Shown here in pieces: positions 44,947-53,776 of a DNA stretch of 64,000 nucleotides. The position numbers and the translations under genes are program-made. Position 1 is the first letter of the stretch. The number at the start of each line of letters is the position of its first letter. The DNA comes from Actinomadura latina NBRC 106108. GTDB taxonomy: Bacteria; Actinomycetota; Actinomycetes; Streptosporangiales; Streptosporangiaceae. The stretch spans positions 1-64,000 of the forward strand of contig NZ_BCQS01000035.1 of NCBI RefSeq assembly GCF_001552195.1, read 5' to 3'. The notes under the pieces are model-generated. The model ran no database searches and had not been told where the DNA came from. It saw only the letters and a list, made by a program, of their open reading frames with translations.

Positions 44947-45673
44947 TCAGTCCAGTAGATGGTCGAGGGCTCGCGTGATGACGGTTCGGGCGCCGGGGGA
45001 CTGCTCCAGGCCGAAGCCGAGGAGGACGGTGTCCCTGGTCGCCACCGTGGAGACGGAGTCGATCAGGGCCTCGGAGCGGACGAACTCGGTGCCGTTGCCG
45101 GGGCTGCCGGCGGGGGCGCCCTGGATCGTCAGGGGCCGAGGCCCGTTTCGAACCCTTCGGCGTCGAGCTGGCCGGCGGACGTGGTCAGCCGGGTGTCATC
45201 GACGAACAGTCCGGTTCCGCCGGTGGCGGGGTCGCTCACGTAGGAGATGGACACCTCGATCTTCTTGCCCGCGTAGGCGGACAGGTCGAAGGCGGCGGGG
45301 ACCCAGCCGTTGGAGTTGCCCGTGAAGGCGTTCCACCGACCGGACGTGCCGGTGTTGCCGCAGGGATTGCCTCCGGTCAGGTAGTGGCCGAGGAACGGAT
45401 GCATGTCCAGGTAGTAGCCCTGCTCGCACTGTTCCGGGACGGTCGTGCTCGTCCGGCCGTTCTTGTCGGGCAGCGTGGTCCAGTCCTCGGCGCCGGCGGT
45501 GTGCGCCTCGACGATGATGTTGTCGGAGGCGACCTTGAGCAGCTCCTCGCGGATGTTGCCGGGGCCGCTGTAGGGGCGGAAGACGCTCTGCGCTGCGGCC
45601 TTCGTGCGCAGGCGGGCGTCCTTCTTCGTGGTGAGGCCGAGGCCCTTCGATGCCGGAACAGTGTGCGCGGCAT
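44947..45673 (-). pseudogene. Zinc carboxypeptidase (M14) relic without catalytic domain
   Basis: The reading frame (with a good ribosome site before an out-of-frame ATG at 45673) contains AAAQSVFRPYSGPGNIREEL, the linker ahead of the M14 catalytic domain in large secreted actinomycete carboxypeptidases. It then jumps straight to IIVEAHTAGAEDWTTLPD, which in full proteins lies after it. All zinc-binding motifs are missing. The accessory domain follows: MHPFLGHYLTGGN, SGRWNAFTGNSNGWV, FDLSAYAGKKIEVSISYV. Near 45130 GLGP is followed by TGA where TGG is expected (one base lost); the next frame continues TIQGAPAGSPGNGTEFV to RTVITRALDHLLD and a stop at 44947. The signal peptide is also lost. Confidence 0.75.
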
Positions 45674-45749
45674 TGCGCCCTCCCTGGCAGGGATCACGAC
45701 GGGGGTTGCGTGATCGTCTGCCAGGGGACAAACCTATGCCCGGATGAGG

Positions 45750-46472
45750 TCACCCGGCCGGTAGATGCCCGGCCAGGACCGCGCGGACGAACCCCGCCGC
45801 GAACTCCTCCGGAGCCGCCGGGAGCCCGGCCCCGGCGGACACCGCCTCGGAGCCGGCGAGCCGCGTCAGGAAGGCGTGCTGCTGGCAGCCTCCGAGCAGG
45901 GCCGCCGCGATGAACGGGAGCGGCGCGTCCGGCCGGAGGCGTCCCGCGTCCCGCTCGGCCTCCAGATAGCCGATCAGGGCGGAATGGCCCATCACCGGAC
46001 CGGCCATCGAACCCCCGGGAGGGCCTGCGGGAGGACCGCCTGGAGCCCCGGGCGGTGGGGTTTCACCGTCCTGGCCACCTCCGGTCCGCGCGCGCGCCTT
46101 GGCGGCGGCCTCGTTCTGTGCTTTGACGGGGCCGTTGTCGCGAAGCCAGGCGATGAGTTGCGGGTCGGCCAGGACAGGGCCCGTCATCGGCAGTAGTTCG
46201 CCATAGAAGCGGACCATGTCGGCGGCCAGGCGGACGAGGTTCTCCTCAACGGTGTTCTGCCCGGCGGACCCGGCGAGCGCCGCCATCGCCGTCCGCGCCG
46301 TCTCCGTGACCTCGGCCAGAGCCGCGGCGAACAGCGCCGTCTTGTTCGCGAAATGGTTGTAGAGACTGCCCTCGGAGACGCCCGCGCCGCGCGCGATCTC
46401 CTTGGTCGTCGCGGCCACGATCCCGCGCGCCTGGATCACCGTGACGGCCGCGGCCAGGATCCGGTCGCGCAT
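45750..46472 (-). CDS. TetR family transcriptional regulator
   Basis: About 240 aa. The HTH is RDRILAAAVTVIQARGIVAA with TTKEIARGAGVSEGSLYNHF, highly conserved. The ligand domain is interrupted by a Gly/Pro-rich loop (GGGQDGETPPPGAPGGPPAG) near residue 135. ATG at 46472; a TTG at 46493 with GGGGAGG upstream is an alternative. Divergent from the SpoIIE-ATPase gene, with an inverted repeat between them. Confidence 0.9.
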   Translation of the reverse strand: MRDRILAAAVTVIQARGIVAATTKEIARGAGVSEGSLYNHFANKTALFAAALAEVTETARTAMAALAGSAGQNTVEENLVRLAADMVRFYGELLPMTGPVLADPQLIAWLRDNGPVKAQNEAAAKARARTGGGQDGETPPPGAPGGPPAGPPGGSMAGPVMGHSALIGYLEAERDAGRLRPDAPLPFIAAALLGGCQQHAFLTRLAGSEAVSAGAGLPAAPEEFAAGFVRAVLAGHLPAG

Positions 46473-46542
46473 GGGCTCCGTCCGTGCTGCCAAACCCGCG
46501 TCACCTCCCCTTCCGTCGTGAAAGCTAGCACTCGCACAGGCA

Positions 46543-46556
46543 TGAGTGAGCACTCA
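46543..46556. promoter_or_regulatory. Probable TetR operator
   Basis: TGAGTG-AG-CACTCA, 6-bp inverted arms with a 2-nt centre, in the divergent gap. Typical of TetR binding sites; implies self-regulation and possible control of the neighbouring phosphatase gene. Confidence 0.6.
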
Positions 46557-46667
46557 CCCGATGCTTTTCCGGGAAGTTCCGCCGCATGTTTCTCACAGGA
46601 GGTAACGTCCCCTTTACCGCGCGTTGCCGGGGACTTCCGAGCCTTTTCGCTCGGGGAGGGGGACCGC

Positions 46668-49049
46668 ATGGTCATCGCGGATTTGCTGGGGGTGGCGAAG
46701 GTGGCCGCCATCACGCTGAACGAACGCGGCCGCATCAGCCACTGGGACGACACCGCCACCGAGTTGTTCGGCGTAGCACCGCCCCGGGCGCTGGGCCGTC
46801 CGCCCGCCGCGCTGCTGCGGCTGCCCCGCGAGCACCGCGGCGCCTTCGAGCCCGGGGGCTTCGGGCACGTCTGGTGCGGCGCCTGCACCCTCCCGCGCGT
46901 CGACGACGGCGAACCCGCCGAGGTCGGCTGGTGGGTCTACCCGATCGGCGGGACGCCCGGCGAGCGCGGTGTCAGCGTGCTCGCGCTGGCCGCCGACCTG
47001 CGCCGACTCCGCCGCGACGGGATCGGCATCACCATCGGCGACCTGCTGCTCGCCCCGCCCGACCGCCCCGCCGGCGACGCCGCCCCGGCCCGCCGCCCGG
47101 CCGCGGCCCGGCTGCTGCGGGTCGAGCCCGCGCTCACCGAGCCGTCCGGGGACGGGGCCGACACGTTCGCCGCCCCGCTCGCCGGGCGGCTCGCCGCGCT
47201 GCTGCCCGCGCTCGACCCGGCCGCGGCCGAGAAGATCACCTCGCGGGTGCTCGGGCTCGGCTGCCCGGCCGTCTCGCTCGGCCTGACGCTCCGGCTGCCG
47301 ATCGTCCCGCACACCGACCGGCCCGCGGCCGTCCGGCCGCCGTCGCCCGCGCGGGCGCGCCGCCCCCGCCCCGGGCGGCGGGACATCCCGCCGGCCTGGG
47401 AGCCGCTCGCCTACCTCGGCGAGGCGGGCGAGCAGATCGGCAGCTCGCTCGACCACCTGCAGGCCGCCCGGACGCTCGCCGAGGTCCTCGTCCCCCGGCT
47501 CGCCGACTTCGCCGCCGTCGAACTGCTCGAAGGCGTCGTCGCCGACTCGGCGCCGCCCGCCGCCGACGTCGACGAGACCACGCCGATGCGCCGCGTCGCC
47601 GTCGCGCACAACGACGAACCCGGACGGTGGGACGAGGCCGTCCCCGAGGGCGAGGCGCTGTTCCTGCCGTCCGGCACGCCGTTCGTCCAGGCCATGCGGA
47701 CCGGGCGTCCCGTGCACATCCGGCGGGTCGGCCCCGCCCAGGCCGCCCGGCTCGCCGCCGCGTTCGGCGACCGCGACCTGCGTCCCCTGTTCACCGGGCG
47801 CGCGCTGCTGATCGTCCCGCTGATCGCGCGCGGCCGCGTGCTCGGTACGTTCAAGCTGCTCCGCAAGCCCGACCGGCCCTGGTTCGACGAGCTCGAGCTC
47901 GCCATGGTCGACGAGCTGGCCCGCCGCGCCGCGCTGTGCATCGACAACGGGCGGCTGTACCGGCGCGAGGTCCAGGTCGCCGAGAAACTGCAGCGCAGCA
48001 TGCTGCCCGACGACCCGCCGGACGTCGCCGGGGCGCGCGTCCGCTACCGCTACCGGCCCGCCGAGCAGGCCGCCCAGGTCGGCGGCGACTGGTTCGACGC
48101 CATCCCGCTGCCCGGCTGCCGGCTCGGCCTCGTCGTCGGCGACGTGATGGGGCACGGCCTCACCTCCGCGGCGATCATGGGGCAGATGCGCACCGCCGTC
48201 CGCACCCTCGCCGGCGACGACATCCGGCCCGACCGGCTGCTGCGCCGGCTCGACGGGCTCGCCCGCCGGCTCGGCGAGTCGTACCTCGCCACCTGCCTCT
48301 ACGCGGTGTACGACCCGGTCGAGCGGCGGTGCACGTTCGCCAACGCGGGGCACGTCCCGCCGGTGCTCGTCTCCGCGGACGGCGAGAGCCGCGTGCTGCC
48401 CGTCCCGCCGGGCGTGCCGATCGGGGTGGGCGGCGAGCCGTTCGAGACGATGGAGGTCAAGGTCGACGACGGGTCCCAGCTCGTGCTGTGCACCGACGGG
48501 CTCCTCGAACGCCGCGACCGCGACATCGAGGAGGGCCTGGAGGAGCTGCGCGCACGGCTCGCCGGGGCGTCCGCCGACCTGGACGGCACCTGCGACGACC
48601 TGCTCGACACGCTCGCCGCGGATACGCCCGCCGACGACATCGCCATCGTGGCGGTCGGCTTCGACGGCATCCCGAAGGACGAGGTCGTCACCTGGGAGCT
48701 CGAACCGGAGCCGAACAGCGTCCCGTGGGTCCGCGGGCAGGTGGCCGCCCGGCTCGCCGGCTGGGGCCTGCACGCACTCACCGACACCGCGCAACTGCTC
48801 GTCAGCGAACTCGTCACCAACGCCCTGGTGCACGGGGCCGGTTCCCTGGGCGTCCGGTTGATCAAGGGGCGAACGCTGCTCTGCGAGGTCCACGACGACG
48901 GCGCGGACGTGCCGCACCTCCGGCACGCGGAGTCCACCGACGAGTCGGGCCGCGGGCTCCAGCTCGTCCACCACCTCGCCGAGCGCTGGGGCACGCACCG
49001 CACCGACACGGGCAAGATCGTGTGGGTCGAGCAGCGGCTGCCGCGCTGA
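46668..49049 (+). CDS. PAS-GAF-SpoIIE phosphatase fused to anti-sigma-type kinase
   Basis: 793 aa. A PAS-like domain (residues 10-110, AITLNERGRISHWDDTATEL), a linker, a GAF domain (about 245-425), a SpoIIE phosphatase (about 430-650; QRSMLPDDPPDVAGAR, QVGGDWFDAIPLPGC, VVGDVMGHG) and a C-terminal HATPase domain (about 660-793; LLVSELVTNALVHG, ESTDESGRGLQLVHHLAER) of RsbW type. Both arms of a partner-switching module in one protein: phosphatase and kinase for STAS antagonists. ATG at 46668 with GGGGAGGGGG upstream. Confidence 0.92.
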   Translation: MVIADLLGVAKVAAITLNERGRISHWDDTATELFGVAPPRALGRPPAALLRLPREHRGAFEPGGFGHVWCGACTLPRVDDGEPAEVGWWVYPIGGTPGERGVSVLALAADLRRLRRDGIGITIGDLLLAPPDRPAGDAAPARRPAAARLLRVEPALTEPSGDGADTFAAPLAGRLAALLPALDPAAAEKITSRVLGLGCPAVSLGLTLRLPIVPHTDRPAAVRPPSPARARRPRPGRRDIPPAWEPLAYLGEAGEQIGSSLDHLQAARTLAEVLVPRLADFAAVELLEGVVADSAPPAADVDETTPMRRVAVAHNDEPGRWDEAVPEGEALFLPSGTPFVQAMRTGRPVHIRRVGPAQAARLAAAFGDRDLRPLFTGRALLIVPLIARGRVLGTFKLLRKPDRPWFDELELAMVDELARRAALCIDNGRLYRREVQVAEKLQRSMLPDDPPDVAGARVRYRYRPAEQAAQVGGDWFDAIPLPGCRLGLVVGDVMGHGLTSAAIMGQMRTAVRTLAGDDIRPDRLLRRLDGLARRLGESYLATCLYAVYDPVERRCTFANAGHVPPVLVSADGESRVLPVPPGVPIGVGGEPFETMEVKVDDGSQLVLCTDGLLERRDRDIEEGLEELRARLAGASADLDGTCDDLLDTLAADTPADDIAIVAVGFDGIPKDEVVTWELEPEPNSVPWVRGQVAARLAGWGLHALTDTAQLLVSELVTNALVHGAGSLGVRLIKGRTLLCEVHDDGADVPHLRHAESTDESGRGLQLVHHLAERWGTHRTDTGKIVWVEQRLPR

Positions 49050-49160
49050 TCGTCGGCCCGTCTCGCCGCTTTGTGAGGTAAATGTCCCGTTGCCGCCAGA
49101 TACTTTCCGACGTCCCCATCGGCTCTGATCGAAGGGTGCCGACTACCTCGGGGGACGAGT

Positions 49161-50009
49161 TTGGGTGAGAATCTGACGCTGCCCGTTCCGGAGACCCTCT
49201 TCGGAACCTACGCCGTGGCGCTCGCCGAACCTCTCGACGACCCCGCGGCCCTCGCCCACGACCACGTGACGCGGCACACCGCACCGCCGCTCCGCGACCT
49301 CGTCCTCGGCATGCTCGGCAGCCCCATGCTCACCGTCGACCAGCGTCCCGAGGCCGACTTCCCCCCGCTGCCCCGCGACCTCCTCGCCGCGTACGGCGCC
49401 GCCGCGCCCGACCTGGAGGCGATCTCGTCCGCCGCCCACGTGATCGCCGTCCGCGCCGCCTACCGCCCGGGCCGCCCGCCCGCGCACGAGTGGGCGTCCC
49501 GCACCGTCGCCGGCGCCCTCGGCGCCATCGCGGACGCCCCGGTGATCGACATCTTCACCCCGCAGATCCTCACCCTGCCGCACCTGCTCCGCTCCCTGCC
49601 CGCCCCGGACGGCGCGTTCCGGCTCACCGACTGGATGCTGCTGCCGCACACGTCCGGCCCGCACGGCTTCTTCTTCACCACCAAGGGCCTCGCCCGGTTC
49701 GGCCTCCCCGAACTGCAGACGGAGAACGTCCCGGCGAGCCTCGTCGAACCTTGGGGGCGCCTCCTGAACGGATTGGCCCACCGCCTCCTCGACCTGTGGC
49801 TGGACGAGGTCCCTGCCGACGCACTCACCCTCGACATCCCCGAGACCATCCCCGTCGCCCTCCAGGACATCGCCGCCGCCCAGGGCACCGAAGACCCGAT
49901 GCGCCGGGAAGTTCCCGTCCGGCTCCGGCTGGACCGGGCCGTCCTCACCGTCGCCGACGACCCCGAAGCCCTGTGCACCGCCCTCTTCGGCGCTCCACCT
50001 TGCCGATGA
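49161..50009 (+). CDS. Hypothetical protein
   Basis: 282 aa from a TTG start (GTYAVALAEPLDDPAALAHD, later DIFTPQILTLPHLLRSLPAP and SGPHGFFFTTKGLARFGLPE). A soluble mixed alpha/beta protein with no signal or membrane segment and no known motif. The start is not well defined. It lies 111 bp after the phosphatase-kinase gene and 27 bp before the next. Confidence 0.6.
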   Translation: MGENLTLPVPETLFGTYAVALAEPLDDPAALAHDHVTRHTAPPLRDLVLGMLGSPMLTVDQRPEADFPPLPRDLLAAYGAAAPDLEAISSAAHVIAVRAAYRPGRPPAHEWASRTVAGALGAIADAPVIDIFTPQILTLPHLLRSLPAPDGAFRLTDWMLLPHTSGPHGFFFTTKGLARFGLPELQTENVPASLVEPWGRLLNGLAHRLLDLWLDEVPADALTLDIPETIPVALQDIAAAQGTEDPMRREVPVRLRLDRAVLTVADDPEALCTALFGAPPCR

Positions 50010-50036
50010 TCTTGAAGAGAGCGCAGGATCGACACC

Positions 50037-51887
50037 GTGAGATTCGGCCCGCGTGACCGCCCCGAGCCCGAGGACCGTCCACCCCCGGAGGACGCCGTCA
50101 AGCCTCCCCACCCGGGAGACGTCCACGTAGCAGGCAAGAACACGTCCGACTGGACCCCTCACCCGGCCACCCAGCCCTGGACCGCCCACACCCCACCCGA
50201 ACAGCCGCCCCGGCCCTCCCAGCCGCCCACCGCCCCCGCGCCCACGAACGAGTCGCCTCCACGCCCACGCCCTGAACCAACCCCGCCCCCAGCGCGCGAC
50301 CGCCCCACGTGGGCGCCGCCGGAGCAGCCGACCGTCCCGCCACCCCCGACCCAACCCTGGACCCCACACGACGCGACCCACGGCTCCCCGCCCCCGCCCG
50401 AACAGCCGTCGTGGACGCCGCCTGAATCGGCCGGCACCGCCGCGTTACGGCCGGCCCCCGGCGGAACGTCGGACGAAACGCCGCTGTGGACGCGCCACGA
50501 CGCAGCCACACCCACAGACCAGTCACGCCCCACATGGACACCGCCGGAGTCAGAGGGTGCGCAGTCGGCAAGTGCGGCGCCGTCAACTCCTGCGCAGCCG
50601 TGGGCGCCGCACGATGCTGCTGCGGGCTCCCCGGCCCCGCCTGAACGGCCTCAATCTGAGCCGCAGTCGTGGGCGCGGCATGACGCATCCTCTAGCTCCG
50701 CGGCCTCGCGTTCGTCCACGTCCGGACAGCCCCAACCTGGGCCGGCGTGGTCGGAGGAGCCCGGGGGCGGTTCGGGTGCCTCACCGCATGCGCAGTCGCA
50801 AGGCCCCGAGTCGGCCGAGCGATGGTCCGAGGGGGCCTCTTCGTCGCCTGGGGCGTCCTCCTCGGAGTCCTGGACGCCCTACGAGCCCGCAGAGCAGGAG
50901 GTCGTGTCTGGGCCGGAATCGGTGTCTTGGGCGCCGCATGATGCGGGTGCCGTGTCCGGAGAGGGCGAGACCGCTGAGCGGCGGTCGGCGTGGGAGCCGG
51001 GCCGCCACGAAGGGCCGGCGGCTTCCTCAGAAGAGCAGGCGAGTGTTCCGCCACTGTCCGCCGGGCGCGAGGCCGCGGTCGGGCAGGACGAGCCGTTCTT
51101 GCCGCGGAAGGGGTTGGCGGCGAAGCCTCCCGGCGTGACCGTGCCGGACGTCGCGGTGGCGCGACCTCGGCCCATGGCGGATCCTGGGCGGCGCCGGGCC
51201 ATGGCGGACGCGTTCGTGGGCGAGTTCGTCGGCGGCGCGACGTGGCGGGCGATGCTCGCGGTGCTGGAGAGCGCGTTCCCCGGAATGGGGATCGCCTCGG
51301 CGCTGTCGCGGCGGAGCGATGTGGCGATGGACGCGCTCGACCGGAAGGCGGCGGCGAAGCTCGGCGTGCCCGTGTGGCTGGACGATGCCGGGATGGTGTT
51401 CGACCTCAGCGCGCACCTGGGCGTCCGCACCCTGCGGGCGCGGGGGCGGACGGTTCCGCCGCGCGCGTCCAGGCCCTACGCGGGGGCCTTCGTCATCGAC
51501 ACCCTGGATCCGCTGCGGTACCACCGGGCGGTGGGCGGGCCGCGGGCACCGCGGGACCTGCCGGGGGAGGGCGGGCTGCGGGTGCCGTCCGGGGCGGAGG
51601 ACGACGACAGCGGGGTCGTGATCGTCGCGAACCTCACGGAGGCGGGCGTGCGGGTCCTGGACTCGGCGGCGCTGTGGCGGTACGCGGGCCGGGTCGTCAC
51701 CGGGACGCTGCGCGAACCCGAGCGGGCCCGGGTGCGGCGAGCGCTGTGGGCGCTGCGAAGGGTCGTGATCGTCGATCCGGAGCTCCGGCTCGGCCTGTGC
51801 CTGCAGATCGACGCGTCGCGGGTCCCCCGGTGCCTGCTGGCGTTCGGGGTGGCCGAGGACGGTACGGCCCGGTTCGTCCGGCCGTGA
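50037..51887 (+). CDS. Large hypothetical protein with proline-rich repeat N-terminus
   Basis: 616 aa. Residues 1-360 are disordered, with repeats of the type PW(T/A)PHDA, PTWTPPES and QPWTPHDA at intervals of 20-40 aa. Residues about 380-616 form a folded domain (RRRAMADAFVGEFVGGATWR, VPVWLDDAGMVFDLSAHLG, VIVDPELRLGLCLQIDASRV). The C-terminal part is unlike any family I know. GTG at 50037; ends exactly where the next convergent gene begins. Confidence 0.65.
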   Translation: MRFGPRDRPEPEDRPPPEDAVKPPHPGDVHVAGKNTSDWTPHPATQPWTAHTPPEQPPRPSQPPTAPAPTNESPPRPRPEPTPPPARDRPTWAPPEQPTVPPPPTQPWTPHDATHGSPPPPEQPSWTPPESAGTAALRPAPGGTSDETPLWTRHDAATPTDQSRPTWTPPESEGAQSASAAPSTPAQPWAPHDAAAGSPAPPERPQSEPQSWARHDASSSSAASRSSTSGQPQPGPAWSEEPGGGSGASPHAQSQGPESAERWSEGASSSPGASSSESWTPYEPAEQEVVSGPESVSWAPHDAGAVSGEGETAERRSAWEPGRHEGPAASSEEQASVPPLSAGREAAVGQDEPFLPRKGLAAKPPGVTVPDVAVARPRPMADPGRRRAMADAFVGEFVGGATWRAMLAVLESAFPGMGIASALSRRSDVAMDALDRKAAAKLGVPVWLDDAGMVFDLSAHLGVRTLRARGRTVPPRASRPYAGAFVIDTLDPLRYHRAVGGPRAPRDLPGEGGLRVPSGAEDDDSGVVIVANLTEAGVRVLDSAALWRYAGRVVTGTLREPERARVRRALWALRRVVIVDPELRLGLCLQIDASRVPRCLLAFGVAEDGTARFVRP

Positions 51888-52766
51888 TCAGTCGTCGGAG
51901 CGCAGCCAGGACAGGTCGCGCTGCCGGTCGGCGGGCAGGTCGCGGATGTGGTCCACGAGCTGCCACGGTTCCGGCGGTGTGCTCTCGTCGTCCGGGAGCA
52001 CACCGCACAGGAGCGCGCTCTGCGTGCTGACCGCGACGAACGGGCCGAACTGGGCGATGCCGCCGCCGCGCAGCGACGCCAGTTCGGTGAGCAGCGCGTT
52101 GACGGCTGACCCGTCCTGCGGGTCGTAGAGGCCGCGGACGTAGGAGAACAGGTCCTCGGCGAGGACGTCGGGGCGCCGCCCGGACATGTGGTAGACGGTG
52201 CCCCAGTAGGTGCCGGTCGCCTGCGCGGAACGCTGGTCGCGGATGCGCACGCGCAGCCCGCACTCGGTGGCGCACTTCTCGTAGGCCTCGGCGAGCAGCG
52301 CCTCGTCCTCGCCTTCCTCGCTGAGCAGGACGCCGGTGACGACGCCCTCCTCGCGGTCCAGCCGGTCGAGCATCTCGCGGTGCAGTTCCAGGACGTCCTG
52401 CTCCACCGCGTCCAGGGAGCGGGCCAGGGCGCGCTGGGCGTCGCGGTCGAGGTCGACGCCGGCCAGCTCCTCGGAGATGTCGCCGAACTGCTTCTCCAGC
52501 CGCTCCACCCGCCCGGTGACGGAGTCCAGCCTTTCGAGGACCTCGGAAGACGGCTGCTCGGGCTGGGGCGGGATGGGGATGCCGGCCGGTTCGGTGGCGT
52601 TGTCCACCACCGTCTTGAGCTCGTGGTGATCGTCGGCGAGGTCGTCCAGCCGCCTCTGCAGCCGGCGCAGGTCCGCCTGGGCGCGGGGGAGCCGTTTGTC
52701 GGAGGCCAGGTAGAGCTCCCGTCCGGCGATCGCGAGGCAGAGCAGAACCAGGATCACGGTGGTCAT
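51888..52766 (-). CDS. Hypothetical membrane-anchored coiled-coil protein
   Basis: 292 aa. A single N-terminal membrane helix (TTVILVLLCLAIAGRELYLA) is followed by a coiled coil (residues 25-140: AQADLRRLQRRLDDLADDHH, RLDSVTGRVERLEKQFGDIS) and a C-terminal globular part (residues about 150-292). ATG at 52766 has GAGAGGAA upstream. The IscB element ends about 15-20 bp before this start, and may have separated the gene from its old promoter. Confidence 0.68.
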   Translation of the reverse strand: MTTVILVLLCLAIAGRELYLASDKRLPRAQADLRRLQRRLDDLADDHHELKTVVDNATEPAGIPIPPQPEQPSSEVLERLDSVTGRVERLEKQFGDISEELAGVDLDRDAQRALARSLDAVEQDVLELHREMLDRLDREEGVVTGVLLSEEGEDEALLAEAYEKCATECGLRVRIRDQRSAQATGTYWGTVYHMSGRRPDVLAEDLFSYVRGLYDPQDGSAVNALLTELASLRGGGIAQFGPFVAVSTQSALLCGVLPDDESTPPEPWQLVDHIRDLPADRQRDLSWLRSDD

Positions 52767-52785
52767 CGGGTTCCTCTCGTAGATG

Positions 52786-52805
52786 CCCCCTGCTTCAGCG
52801 GGGGG
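52786..52805. repeat. Right-end hairpin of IscB element
   Basis: CCCCCTGC-TTCA-GCGGGGGG, 8-bp stem with one T-G wobble; overlaps the stop of the IscB-like frame. Confidence 0.6.
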
Positions 52806-53776
52806 AGAGAACGAAAGCGCGGGAGGGCCCCAGCGGTGCTCTGACCTGCCGGGCCGCAGCACTGATCACGGCCCCTCGGGTTTGGTGGTGTAGGCGTAGC
52901 CGTCGAGAGGTCTTGACGGCCCCTGCGGGGGTGGTGACGGTGTGGCTGCCGCTGGAACGGACCGCGACACGCCCGGTGTGGGTTCCGGCCCACCGGCCGG
53001 TCGGGACCGTGGCATGGACCAGGTCGCCGGTGGCGAACCCGAAGAACCGCTTCGCGCGCGGCAGGCGGAGACGGGGGAAGCCGTACCGGTCGGTGCGGGT
53101 GCGAGCGTAGGTACCGCGCTCGGTGGCTGCGGCGATGAGGACGGTGTGCGGAATGCGGTCGATGGTGTTCATGTGGCCGAGGAACTCCTCCACGGGCCGG
53201 TTGCATTTGGCCTGGTTGCAGGGGATGCACGCGGTGCACAGGTTGCTGACCCGGTTGGAGCCGCCCCTGGAGCGGGGGCGGATGTGATCGATGTTGAGTG
53301 GCACGCCAGTGGCGCCGCAGTACGCGCAGGCGCGTATCCACTTGGCAAGGAGGTATTCGCGCACCTCGGTGCCGTGCAACCGCAGAGACGGTGCGAGCCA
53401 GCCGCTGGGTTTGGTGCGGTTGCAGCAGCGGGGGGGCGCGGTAGCGCAGGTTCCGCGACCTGCGGCCCCTGCGGTAGGCGGCGCGCATGGACATCTTGTC
53501 TCGGATGCTGCCGCCCCGGTGGGCCAGGTCGATGCCGTACAGGCCCCGGCGGTTCCCGCCGATGTCGGTGAAGACGGTGATGCCGGTGTGCTTGGAGCCG
53601 GGGTCGATGCCCAGTTCGACACCGTCCACCTGTGACTCGGCGATGGTGCGGTCCTTGAGCCGGATCACGAACGGGGTGTGCCGGGCGACCACGGCCCGGC
53701 CTTTCTTGAGCAGCATGCGCGCCCGGGCGGGCGTGGTCGGCTGCAACGGTGCACCGTGCTTGTCCACGACGAACAC
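52795..53776 (-). pseudogene. iscB: IscB-like nuclease lacking RuvC-II/III, frameshifted at C7
   Basis: IscB is the RNA-guided transposon nuclease ancestral to Cas9. From GTG at 53776 the protein reads VFVVDKHGAPLQP, then the basic loop KKGRAVVARHTPF, RuvC-I (VELGIDPGSKHTGITVF, Asp58) and the arginine bridge helix (YRRGRRSRNLRYRAP). A run of seven C (plus-strand G7, 53430-53436) then puts the rest one base out of frame; with six C it continues NRTKPSGWLAPSLR, skips to EVREYLLAKW, and holds the complete HNH (CAYCGATGVPLNIDHIRPRS, CIPCNQAKCNRP). After VEEFLGH it skips again to GTYARTRTDRYGFP and GTHTGRVAVRSSGSHTV. The segments with RuvC-II Glu and RuvC-III His/Asp, about 50 and 60-70 aa in normal IscB, are absent. 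Corrected length is about 326 aa against 400-430. Confidence 0.85.

Noticed and set aside
44990..45005. A second frameshift in the carboxypeptidase relic
   Set aside because: Re-reading shows five G in a row here, which keeps the frame RTVITRALDHLLD intact; only the break near 45130 is real.
45130..45150. GGTTCGAA-like tRNA T-loop
   Set aside because: It lies inside the carboxypeptidase relic; no acceptor stem or anticodon arm can be folded around it.
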